Assembly (NCBI RefSeq): GCF_042697365.1
Contig: NZ_CP137604.1
Length of the DNA stretch: 64,000 bases
Reading direction: 5' to 3' (one strand)
Source of the DNA: Brucella pseudintermedia
Lineage (GTDB): Bacteria > Pseudomonadota > Alphaproteobacteria > Rhizobiales > Rhizobiaceae
Position numbers and translations under genes: made by a program. Under the pieces are notes generated by a model. The model searched no databases and had not been told where the DNA came from. It worked only from the letters and a program-made list of their open reading frames with translations. Numbering within the stretch: position 1 is the stretch's first letter; each line of letters starts with the position of its first letter. Shown here in pieces: positions 9,034 through 16,799 of the stretch.

Positions 9034-10209
9034 CTAAAAATTAATGGCTGCATAAAACATCGCGAACAAACCATCCACGACAATAACCACGAAAATTGCC
9101 TTCACGACCGACGCCGTAACACGACGACCAAGCGATTCCGCACTGCCTCCGACCTTCATTCCTTCTACCGAAGCGAGAATCCCGATAATCATGGCCATGA
9201 ACGGCGCCTTGATAAGGCCTGCAAAATAAGTGTTCAGCGCGACCGCATCGTGCAACCGGCTGATAAAAGCATCAGGTGAAATATTGGAATAGAACCAGGC
9301 GACGCCGCCAGCGCCGATCAGCGCAGCGAGATCGGAAATAATGGTAAGCAATGGCAGGACCAGGACCAACGCCACCAACCGTGGAAAGACCAGAACACCC
9401 ACCGGATTGAGACCGATAACCGTCAGGGCGTCGGTCTCTTCACGCATCTTCATGGAGCCGATTTCGGCTGTGATGGCGCTTCCTGAGCGCCCCGCAATCA
9501 TAATCGCCGTCAGAAGCACGCCAAGTTCACGCAATACCAGAATACCGACCAGATCGACGACAAAAATCTCTGCGCCGAAGTACCGCAACTGAAACGCACC
9601 CTGCTGGGCAATGATTGCACCAACAATCGTCGACATCAGGATGATGATGGGAATCGCACCGACGCCCATGCGGTCCATCTGCGTGACAATTGCTGCGAAG
9701 GGAATGCCGCTGCCGCGCCCATATTTCAACTGGGCTCCCCGGATGGTGGCCCCAAGAATGTGCATCGCCATCTTAAAGTCACTGCCAACGGAAACCACGC
9801 CGCCGCCAAGCGCGGCCAGAAATGAAACGAGGAAGAACGGTTTTTTCTGACGAGGAATGTCCAGGGTGCGCTCGACGGCCTGACCTACTTCCTCCATCAA
9901 GGGAAGCCAGGATTGTCGCACGCCTTCCAGTTGCACATCCACTTTCTGTGCGACTAGGCGCTGCCGCAGGCGTTCTATCAGCCAAGCACCTGCCGTATCG
10001 AGACTGGAAACGGCAGAAATATCAATAATCGTTGTTTCTTTCTGATCCGCCTTCTCAAGGCCACGCATCTTGTCATCGACAAGATTGACGCTTTGCGAAA
10101 CCCAGCGACCATTCATCTGGATATGGCGCACGCCGTCGCGCTCCACCAGATCAATCTTCGGCGCAGAGTTGTCGGCAGCTCTTGCTTTGTCGGCAGTGTC
10201 GGTCAACAT
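9034..10209 (-). CDS. mlaE: STAS-domain/MlaE-type ABC permease fusion
   Basis: This 391-residue inner-membrane protein has an N-terminal STAS-like domain (about 1-105, with the TIIDISAVSSLDTAG core) fused to an MlaE permease domain (about 130-391, several membrane segments). In E. coli the equivalent STAS protein is the separate MlaB, which binds MlaF; here the two functions are on one chain. The conserved permease segment GSAITAEIGSMKMREETDAL is present. It is the first gene of the operon and is divergent from the dipeptide epimerase, with 60 bases between the two start codons. Confidence 0.9.
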   Translation of the reverse strand: MLTDTADKARAADNSAPKIDLVERDGVRHIQMNGRWVSQSVNLVDDKMRGLEKADQKETTIIDISAVSSLDTAGAWLIERLRQRLVAQKVDVQLEGVRQSWLPLMEEVGQAVERTLDIPRQKKPFFLVSFLAALGGGVVSVGSDFKMAMHILGATIRGAQLKYGRGSGIPFAAIVTQMDRMGVGAIPIIILMSTIVGAIIAQQGAFQLRYFGAEIFVVDLVGILVLRELGVLLTAIMIAGRSGSAITAEIGSMKMREETDALTVIGLNPVGVLVFPRLVALVLVLPLLTIISDLAALIGAGGVAWFYSNISPDAFISRLHDAVALNTYFAGLIKAPFMAMIIGILASVEGMKVGGSAESLGRRVTASVVKAIFVVIVVDGLFAMFYAAINF

Positions 10210-10269
10210 GGCCTACCTCATATACGAGTCGCTGAACGACCGAAATACTGCGTCCCAGAGGGCATCTCT

Positions 10270-11250
10270 ATGCACAATACCTTGAATATCACTGTAGAAC
10301 GCTATCCCATCGCCGGAAAATTCACAATCTCCCGAGGCTCAAAGACGGAGGCCGCGGTTGTTGTGTGTGCGATCAGCAACGGTTCTCATCAAGGACGTGG
10401 CGAATGCGTACCTTATGCACGCTACGGCGAAAGCATCGAAAGCGTGAGCGCACAAATCGAGGCCGCCCGCTCCGCAATCGAGAACGGCGCAACGCGCCAG
10501 GATATTCAAATACTGATTCCCGCAGGCGCTGCCCGCAATGCAGTCGATTGCGCCCTATGGGATCTCGAAGCAAAGCAATCGGGCAAAAGCGTTGCCGATA
10601 TGCTCGGCATACCGCCTCGCCCGCTTGAAACGGCAATCACCGTTTCGCTCGGCACGCCTTCCGAAATGGCGGAATCGGCTGCGAAGGTCGCACATTATCC
10701 TCTTATCAAAGTGAAAATGGGCGGCGAAAACGATATCGAAAAAATCCGCGCCGTCACAAATGCAGCGCCCAACAGCCGCATTATCATCGACGCGAACGAG
10801 GGATGGACAGCAGATAACATTGTCGAGAACATGCGCGCCGCAGCTGACGCGGGCGTCGTTCTCATTGAGCAACCCCTGCCAGCCGATAATGATCACATCC
10901 TCAGTCAAATCGATCGCCCCGTCATTATCTGCGCCGATGAGAGCGTTCACACCTCGGTTGGTCTTGAGGAACTGGCCAAGCGCTATGACGCCGTGAATAT
11001 CAAGCTCGATAAAGCGGGCGGATTGACCGAAGGCCTCATCATGCGGGACAAGGCGATTAACCTCGGGCTTCAGGTCATGGTCGGCTGCATGGTCGGCACG
11101 TCGCTCGGCATGGCGCCCGCTGTCCTGCTTGCCCAAAAAGCCAATGTGGTTGATCTCGACGGACCATTGCTTCTGGCCCAGGATCGCAATCCCGGCTTGC
11201 GCTATGAAGGCGCTCTGGTCTATCCGCCGGACGCTGCCGTCTGGGGCTGA
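10270..11250 (+). CDS. Dipeptide epimerase (L-Ala-D/L-Glu epimerase-like), enolase superfamily
   Basis: The protein has 326 residues. The catalytic KVK motif (IKVKMGG), the metal ligands in IIIDANEGW, LIEQPLP and CADES, and the second catalytic lysine in NIKLDKAGG are all present. This is the layout of the muconate-lactonizing/dipeptide-epimerase group, which recycles murein L-Ala-D-Glu. The frame is open upstream to 10093, but that part lies antisense to the permease gene; the ATG at 10270, just after GAGGGC, fits the family start. The 3' end overlaps the convergent glycosyltransferase by 31 bases. Substrate stereospecificity cannot be read from sequence alone. Confidence 0.88.
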   Translation: MHNTLNITVERYPIAGKFTISRGSKTEAAVVVCAISNGSHQGRGECVPYARYGESIESVSAQIEAARSAIENGATRQDIQILIPAGAARNAVDCALWDLEAKQSGKSVADMLGIPPRPLETAITVSLGTPSEMAESAAKVAHYPLIKVKMGGENDIEKIRAVTNAAPNSRIIIDANEGWTADNIVENMRAAADAGVVLIEQPLPADNDHILSQIDRPVIICADESVHTSVGLEELAKRYDAVNIKLDKAGGLTEGLIMRDKAINLGLQVMVGCMVGTSLGMAPAVLLAQKANVVDLDGPLLLAQDRNPGLRYEGALVYPPDAAVWG

Positions 11251-12281
11251 CCTGCGCGTTGATAGCTCTCGCTCCCTGTTCCATTGACCGGAGCGAGCGC
11301 ACCTTCAAAGATATCGGCGCAGGCATCCCAGGTGAATTGTTTGAGCACTTGTGCAGGTTCAAACGGCTTCATTTCCAGGGCAGCCAGACATGCCTTTCCG
11401 AGGTCTTCGGAAAGAACGCCTGCGCCGGTGACGCCGACAACATCTCGTGATCCGGGAACCGGATAGGCTGCGACTGGCAGGCCGGAAGCAATCGCCTCCA
11501 GCAAAACGAGGCCGAATGTATCTGTTCGGCTAGGAAAGACAAACACGTCGGCTGCGGCATAAGTCTTGGCCAGCGCTTCACCTTCTCGTTTCCCCACGAA
11601 CACCGCTTCCGGAAACTGCGCCTTTAGATCATCAAGGGACGGGCCATCTCCGACAATCAGCTTTGTGCCGGGCAGGTCGAGCTCCAGAAACGCAGGCAGG
11701 TTCTTTTCGGTGGCGACCCGTCCCACACAGATAAACACCGGCCGCGGCAACTCCTTCGGCACTTCGGATCGAGGGTAGAACAATGTTCGATCGACGCCGC
11801 GCGTCCAGAGTTCCAGCTTCGTAAAACCACGGGCCTTGAGGTCATCAAGTATGGATTGGGTGGGCACCAGCGTATTCGCTGCCGCGTTGTGGAAACGCCG
11901 AAGAAATGCGTAGGTCCAGCGCGGAGGGACAGGAAAGCGCTCCTGCAGATATTCAGGAAATCGTGTGTGAAAACTGGTCGTGAAGGACCATCCCATCTTC
12001 ATACAGGCACGCCGCGCCATAAATCCAAGTGGGCCTTCCGTTGCAATATGCACGAAATCTGGCCGCATGGCTTTTAGGCGCTTTTTGAGCGCGCCCGGCG
12101 TCGTCATGGCCAGCCGGATTTCGGGGTATGTCGGACAGGGCACGGACCTGTAGTCCAGCGGGGGAATAACTGCAACGTTATATCCCCGCTCGCTCATCAG
12201 ATCGCGGCACTTGGTCAACGTGCGCACGACGCCGTTGACTTGAGGGTGCCAGGCGTCGGTGACGATGACGATTTTCTTCAT
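11220..12281 (-). CDS. GT4 glycosyltransferase, probable Agt-type diacylglycerol glycosyltransferase
   Basis: The 353-residue protein has a GT-B fold. The N-terminus is GT4-like with DAWHPQVNGVVRT, and the C-terminal nucleotide-sugar domain has the signature around SRTDTFGLVLLEAIASG. The start codon overlaps the stop of the upstream metallophosphoesterase by four bases (ATGA), so the two are translationally coupled. In Agrobacterium and relatives, a GT4 enzyme (Agt) coupled with the phospholipase PlcP makes glucosyl- or glucuronosyl-diacylglycerol when phosphate is scarce. I infer the same role here from the pairing and the upstream Pho-box-like site. Mannosyl- or sulfoquinovosyl-type GT4 enzymes are the alternatives. 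Confidence 0.75.
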   Translation of the reverse strand: MKKIVIVTDAWHPQVNGVVRTLTKCRDLMSERGYNVAVIPPLDYRSVPCPTYPEIRLAMTTPGALKKRLKAMRPDFVHIATEGPLGFMARRACMKMGWSFTTSFHTRFPEYLQERFPVPPRWTYAFLRRFHNAAANTLVPTQSILDDLKARGFTKLELWTRGVDRTLFYPRSEVPKELPRPVFICVGRVATEKNLPAFLELDLPGTKLIVGDGPSLDDLKAQFPEAVFVGKREGEALAKTYAAADVFVFPSRTDTFGLVLLEAIASGLPVAAYPVPGSRDVVGVTGAGVLSEDLGKACLAALEMKPFEPAQVLKQFTWDACADIFEGALAPVNGTGSESYQRAGQPQTAASGG

Positions 12282-13144
12282 CGGCGGAGGTTCGCCAATC
12301 CGCGAGCGGGGCGCGGCAGTGGAATGACCCTGCCCTCATCACGCTCTTCGCTGTCGAAATGGACGCGTCCTGTTGTCGGACGGCGGTCACGGCGTTCGGT
12401 CCATTCGATGAGTTCCATCCGACCGTCGAAATGTTCGATCACGGCCGTGCAGCTTTCCACCCAGTCGCCGGTATTGATGTATTCGACGCCATTCATGCTT
12501 TCGATTGTCGCATGATGAATATGACCGCAGATCACCCCGTCAACACCAATTCGCTGCGCTTCTTCAGAAACCACATTCTCGAACTGGCCGATAAAGTTAA
12601 CCGCCTTTTTGACCCGGAATTTCGCCCAGGCCGAAAATGACCAGTAGCGTAAGCCGAAAAGCGAGCGGATACGGCTCATGACCGTGTTTATCCAGATCGC
12701 GGTGTCGTATGCCCAATCGCCCAAATAAGCGATGAAGCGAGCATTGCGAACAACAACATCGAACTGGTCACCATGGATAACCAGAAACTTGCGACCATCC
12801 GCCGTCTCGTGAATGGCGCGGTTCATCACTTCGATGCCGCCGAAATGCGTTCCTTGGAAATTTCGTAGAAATTCGTCGTGATTGCCTGCGATATAGATGA
12901 TATTCGCACCCTTGCGGCTCTTGCGGAGCAGCTTCTGGACCACATCATTATGTTCCTGCGGCCAATGCCAATTGCGCCGCAGACGCCAACCATCGACGAT
13001 ATCGCCCACAAGGTAGATCGTCTCTGCTTCGTGGTAACGGAGGAAATCCAGAAGCAGTTCGGCCTGTGCGGCTTTTGAACCGAGATGCACATCCGAAATG
13101 AAAAGCGTTCGGAGTTTTCTGGGCTGCGGAACATCAGCGCTCAT
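12278..13144 (-). CDS. Calcineurin-like metallophosphoesterase, probable PlcP phospholipase
   Basis: This 288-residue enzyme has the metallophosphatase motifs SDVHLG, GDIVDGW, GNHDE, HGD and GHIHH, which bind two metal ions. It resembles the annotated UDP-2,3-diacylglucosamine pyrophosphatases. However, the WRLRRNWHWPQEHNDVVQKL stretch and the coupling to a GT4 gene match the PlcP type of Sinorhizobium, which cuts phosphatidylcholine to diacylglycerol during phosphate starvation. In most alphaproteobacteria the lipid A step is done by LpxI, which also argues against LpxH. The Pho-box-like sequence 51-71 bases upstream supports phosphate control. I am confident of the family; the substrate is inferred. 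Confidence 0.75.
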   Translation of the reverse strand: MSADVPQPRKLRTLFISDVHLGSKAAQAELLLDFLRYHEAETIYLVGDIVDGWRLRRNWHWPQEHNDVVQKLLRKSRKGANIIYIAGNHDEFLRNFQGTHFGGIEVMNRAIHETADGRKFLVIHGDQFDVVVRNARFIAYLGDWAYDTAIWINTVMSRIRSLFGLRYWSFSAWAKFRVKKAVNFIGQFENVVSEEAQRIGVDGVICGHIHHATIESMNGVEYINTGDWVESCTAVIEHFDGRMELIEWTERRDRRPTTGRVHFDSEERDEGRVIPLPRPARGLANLRR

Positions 13145-13195
13145 TTGGTTGTCCCCTTCAATGGCAACCTGATCTGAGCGCAGAAAACTCGATTC

Positions 13196-13215
13196 CTGTC
13201 ACAGCGATATGACAG
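13196..13215 (-). promoter_or_regulatory. Candidate Pho box upstream of the plcP-agt pair
   Basis: Read on the minus strand (the direction of the operon), the site is CTGTCAT-ATCG-CTGTGAC followed by AG. The alphaproteobacterial PhoB box is a direct repeat of CTGTCAT-like heptamers with a 4-base spacer. The first half matches fully and the second has two differences. The same bases also form an inverted repeat CTGTCA-N8-TGACAG, so another dimeric regulator is possible. Confidence 0.6.
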
Positions 13216-13330
13216 TGATGTTTATAGTGCGAAGGACAACTCTTCACACATATTCGAATGCCTGGAGCGCCGATCGATGAAGCATATCCGCGCGCTCCAG
13301 ACGTTTCATTTTGATCCTTCTGGATTGGTG

Positions 13331-14425
13331 TTAAGCCACCAGTTCTACCTTCGGACCTATGTACCGCGATTGCGGGCGAATGAGCTTGCTTGTCGCGAGC
13401 TGTTCCCGGCAATGAGCGATCCACCCCATGGTTCTGCCCATTGCAAAGACACAAGTGAAAGCCTCACGCGGGAAACCCAGTTGCTCAAGCAAAAGAGCAG
13501 TATAGAACTCGACATTGGTTTCGAGAGGCCGATCCGGCTTGTGGCGCTTGAGAACCGCTATGGCTGCCTTCTCTACTGCCTCGGCCAATTCCACCCGATG
13601 CTTTCCGCGTGAATGCCCCAGGGCTTCGATGCTCTTTAACGCGGATTTCAGAGCGTCTGCACGCGGATCGCGCACGCGATAAACCCGATGGCCGAACCCC
13701 ATCAACCTATCTCCATCGGCAATTGCCGATTCAAGCCACCATTCTGCGTTCTCGGGCTTGCCAATAGCATCGAGCATATCGAGTACCGGACCGGGAGCAC
13801 CACCGTGCAAGGGCCCTTTCAACGCGCTGATTGCAGCGAGCAAAGAAGAGGTCAAACCAGCTCGTGTCGAGGCCACGACGCGTGCGGCGAATGTCGAGGC
13901 ATTCAATCCATGGTCGCAGACCGTCATGAGATAATTATCCAGTCCGGCAACTTCCACTTCATCAGGCATTGCCGCATTCATCATGCGAAGTATATCCGCA
14001 CTATGCGGAAGTGTGGGATCAGGACGGACGGGACTCCGCCCCTTGCGCTCCCGTAAAATGGCAGTCGTGAAAACCGCCGGCGCGGCCATCAGATGCAGCG
14101 CGGCGGTGAGATCGTCCAGGTCCGGGATGCGCGCCATCAATGCGCGCAGTGCTTCCAGCGGCGGCAACTCCATCAATGCATCATCAAGAGCATCTGTATG
14201 ATGAAATACCTGCAAGCGGGCTTCGCCGAGAGCCTTCTGAAGCTCTTTTCCTTTGGGAAGATCTTCGAAAAACCCGTCCCAAAGAAGCTCTATTCCGTCT
14301 TCGACGCTGCTATGCGGAACCAGATCGTCCAGCGATCGACCGCGAATAATCAGTCTGCCTGCAAGCCCATCAACGTCAGACAATACCGTTTCGGCAGCAA
14401 CCACATCCTCAAGACCGCTATTCAT
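13331..14425 (-). CDS. Citrate synthase/2-methylcitrate synthase family protein with catalytic Asp replaced by Glu
   Basis: The protein has 364 residues with the two active-site histidines of citrate synthases, in GPLHGGAP and GFGHRVYR. The third catalytic residue, an Asp in NVDFY of classic enzymes, is Glu here (NVEFYTALLL). AAGGAG precedes the ATG. It is divergent from a second family member fused to a helix-turn-helix, 72 bases away. At 364 residues it is shorter than the roughly 430-residue TCA enzyme GltA, so it is more likely a side-pathway acyl-CoA condensing enzyme. No propionate (prp) genes are nearby to support 2-methylcitrate synthesis specifically. Confidence 0.85.
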   Translation of the reverse strand: MNSGLEDVVAAETVLSDVDGLAGRLIIRGRSLDDLVPHSSVEDGIELLWDGFFEDLPKGKELQKALGEARLQVFHHTDALDDALMELPPLEALRALMARIPDLDDLTAALHLMAAPAVFTTAILRERKGRSPVRPDPTLPHSADILRMMNAAMPDEVEVAGLDNYLMTVCDHGLNASTFAARVVASTRAGLTSSLLAAISALKGPLHGGAPGPVLDMLDAIGKPENAEWWLESAIADGDRLMGFGHRVYRVRDPRADALKSALKSIEALGHSRGKHRVELAEAVEKAAIAVLKRHKPDRPLETNVEFYTALLLEQLGFPREAFTCVFAMGRTMGWIAHCREQLATSKLIRPQSRYIGPKVELVA

Positions 14426-14468
14426 GACAATTCTCCTTGTTTGCCTTTCGACTTTCTATCCAAGTATA

Positions 14469-14480
14469 ATTGACGTCAAT
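14469..14480. promoter_or_regulatory. Perfect palindrome ATTGACGTCAAT in the divergent citrate-synthase promoter region
   Basis: The 12-base perfect palindrome abuts TATACT on the minus strand, a plausible -10 box of the leftward gene. On the plus strand it is followed by CTTGACGAAATCGATCAA, which repeats the TTGACG half-site and contains an outer TTGA/TCAA dyad. The position in a 72-base divergent region suggests an operator. Confidence 0.55.
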
Positions 14481-14497
14481 CTTGACGAAATCGATCA

Positions 14498-15667
14498 ATG
14501 TTGGGACCAATAATGAACTGGCTAACAGCGGAAGAAGCACTCGCCATTCTTCAAACGAAGCCGCAAACTCTTTACGCCAATGTCAGCCGTGGCCGCATCC
14601 GTTCCAAGCCGCTGCCCGACGACCCAAGACGCAGCCTCTATAGATCCGAGGACGTTCAACGACTGGCAGAACGGCGTCCCGGGCGTAAAAGGGATAGCGT
14701 TGTTGCCGCCGACACCATTCGGTGGGGGCTTCCTATTATGCGTTCGGGCATCTCGACCATCGTCGATGGACGCCTGCTCTATCGCGGTTGCGATGCGGCT
14801 GAGCTGTCGGAAACTGCAACGTTGGAAGAAGTAGCCGCCCTGCTTTGGCAGATGAATTTCGACTATAGCGGCAGCACCCTTGCAGAGACGCGGCCAGCCA
14901 GACCTCAGCCATGTCCCGCACCGTTGGAACGGTTGTTTACTACCTTTGCCATTCGAGCGGCGAACGATCTGCCCAGTTCCGGACGTTCCACAGCAATTCT
15001 GCGGCAAGAGGCTTTCGGTCTCCTGCAATTGTTCCACAACACCGTTCTTGACGTTTCTTCATCCAATGTACCGATGCATCAACGCATTGCGTCGGCTTGG
15101 CAAAAACCGCAGGCAAGCGATGTGATCCGACGTGTATTGGTGCTTCTGGCCGATCATGAACTCAACGCGTCGGCATTCGGCACTCGCGTTGCCGCATCGA
15201 CCGGGGCGCCGCTTTCCGCGGCAATTCTCGCCGGGTTATCAACCTTGATCGGCCCGCGGCATGGACGCGCCGCAACTGTCGCAACTGCAATCATCGCGCA
15301 AGCGCGGCAGATAGGCGCGGAGGCGACGATCAAGGACCTGCTCATGCAAGGCACGCAGTTTCATTTGTTCGGCCATCCGCTATACCGCGAAACGGGTGAC
15401 GTCCGCGCTTCCGCCCTCCTGAAACATCTGGACCTGCCCGCGCCTTATCGCGATCTGGAACAAAGCGCTGCAGACATTCTCGGTGAGAAACCGAATGTCG
15501 ATTTCGCACTCGCCGCAGTGACGGAAATCTATGGCCTGCCGCCAGATGCGCCGCTGTTTCTGTTTGCGCTCGGGCGTATCGCGGGCTGGCTCGCTCATGC
15601 GCTCGAACAGGTGGAGAGTGGATCTCTCATACGGCCAAGAGCAGAGTTTACACCTCCGCTGGAATAG
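14498..15667 (+). CDS. Citrate synthase family protein with N-terminal helix-turn-helix domain
   Basis: The protein has 389 residues. The first 60 or so form an excisionase/MerR-like winged helix-turn-helix (WLTAEEALAIL...PQTLYANVSRGRIRSK...YRSEDVQRLAERR). A citrate-synthase domain of about 300 residues follows, keeping both histidines (GPRHG and GHPLYR) and the catalytic Asp (PNVDFAL). ATG at 14498 and ATG at 14513 are both possible; GGGA before the second slightly favours it, giving 384 residues. It is divergent from an un-fused paralogue across a palindrome. The fusion suggests a regulator that senses an acyl-CoA or oxaloacetate with a citrate-synthase fold, or an enzyme that autoregulates. 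Whether it is catalytic is unknown. Confidence 0.85.
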   Translation: MLGPIMNWLTAEEALAILQTKPQTLYANVSRGRIRSKPLPDDPRRSLYRSEDVQRLAERRPGRKRDSVVAADTIRWGLPIMRSGISTIVDGRLLYRGCDAAELSETATLEEVAALLWQMNFDYSGSTLAETRPARPQPCPAPLERLFTTFAIRAANDLPSSGRSTAILRQEAFGLLQLFHNTVLDVSSSNVPMHQRIASAWQKPQASDVIRRVLVLLADHELNASAFGTRVAASTGAPLSAAILAGLSTLIGPRHGRAATVATAIIAQARQIGAEATIKDLLMQGTQFHLFGHPLYRETGDVRASALLKHLDLPAPYRDLEQSAADILGEKPNVDFALAAVTEIYGLPPDAPLFLFALGRIAGWLAHALEQVESGSLIRPRAEFTPPLE

Positions 15668-15811
15668 CGAAACTCACCAAGTTTTGTTCTCTAGAAATGC
15701 AATTTCTCCCCTAAAAGGTGGACACATGATCCGATGAACCAGAATCCGGTTGATCAGACTGCTTGCTTGGTGGCATGACTTGAAAACTGAATGAAATGCG
15801 AGGGTGAAGCC

Positions 15812-16591
15812 GTGGACTTGGGCCTGAAAGGTCGAAAAGCAATTGTGTGCGCTTCTAGCAAGGGGCTCGGACGAGCCTGTGCAGAAGCACTCGCCGAAGC
15901 CGGGTGTGATCTGGTTATCAACGGGCGGAATGAACAAATCCTCGCAGAAACCGCGAAAGCAATCCGGCAAGCGTTTGACGTGAGAGTTGATGCCGTTGCC
16001 GCCGATGTATCCACCGCTGAAGGGCAGGCTGAACTGCTTTCCGCCTGCCCTGCGCCAGATATTCTCGTAAACAATAATGGCGGACCGGCCTTCAAGGATT
16101 TCCGCCTTCTCGACCGCGATGCGATCCTTCAAGGCGTTACCCAGAATATGGTCACCCCTCTGGAGCTGATCAAAGCCGTGATCGACGGAATGGTCGAGCG
16201 CCGGTTCGGCCGCATCGTCAACATAACATCGACATCTGTATACGCGCCTATCCCTGGCCTCGATCTCTCATCGGGAGCTCGCGCCGGGCTGACCGCGTTT
16301 CTTGCTGGCGTCGCCCGGACGGTCGCGGCCTCCAACGTCACGATCAACAATATTCTCCCGGGCGCATTCGACACGGATCGGCTTCGCAGCGGCTTCGCGT
16401 TTTCCGCCCAGAAGAATGGCACGACACCCGATGCGGAAGCCGCGAAACGAGCGTCGGCGATTCCTGCCGGGCGAATTGGCCAGCCGAAGGAATTTGGACA
16501 GGCATGCGCGTTCCTTTGCTCGGAACATTCCGGATTCATTTCCGGGCAGAATCTCGTTATCGACGGCGGCGCTTATCAGAGTGCGTTTTAA
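15812..16591 (+). CDS. SDR family protein with degenerate catalytic motif (BKR-like)
   Basis: This short-chain dehydrogenase/reductase fold is usually annotated as a 3-oxoacyl-ACP-reductase-like oxidoreductase. The cofactor loop reads ASSKGLGRA in place of TGxxxGIG. NNNGGP and the C-terminal ISGQNLVIDGG are conserved. Where classic SDRs have YxxxK, this sequence has SSGAR, so the catalytic Tyr is Ser and the Lys is Arg. An ATG at 15791 lacks a ribosome site. GTG at 15812 has GAGGG seven bases upstream, so I take that start (259 residues); the ATG form is 266. It stands alone between the HTH-citrate synthase and malic enzyme. Confidence 0.85.
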   Translation: MDLGLKGRKAIVCASSKGLGRACAEALAEAGCDLVINGRNEQILAETAKAIRQAFDVRVDAVAADVSTAEGQAELLSACPAPDILVNNNGGPAFKDFRLLDRDAILQGVTQNMVTPLELIKAVIDGMVERRFGRIVNITSTSVYAPIPGLDLSSGARAGLTAFLAGVARTVAASNVTINNILPGAFDTDRLRSGFAFSAQKNGTTPDAEAAKRASAIPAGRIGQPKEFGQACAFLCSEHSGFISGQNLVIDGGAYQSAF

Positions 16592-16799
16592 CAGCACCAA
16601 ACGATAGAGCTGCAAATTTGGAAAAACTCATTCTCGAAAACGGGCCTACTGAGATTTGAGCCGATAGACTAAGAACAATAATGGCCCAGTGTGCGGAAGT
16701 TATGAGCGAAAGCTGCGTGCAGAAGCGGGATGTCACCGTTTCCTGCACGTGCGAACAGGCTTTTGCCCTGCACAAAAGATTTTGGAAAGCGATGCGACC

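Noticed and set aside
10093..10269. Extended N-terminus of the dipeptide epimerase
   Set aside because: These 59 codons lie antisense to the start of the Mla permease gene and the intergenic region and do not resemble the family N-terminus.
12278..13144. Call as lpxH (UDP-2,3-diacylglucosamine pyrophosphatase)
   Set aside because: Shared metallophosphatase motifs allow it, but the coupling to a GT4 gene, the Pho-box-like site and the usual use of LpxI in alphaproteobacteria favour PlcP.
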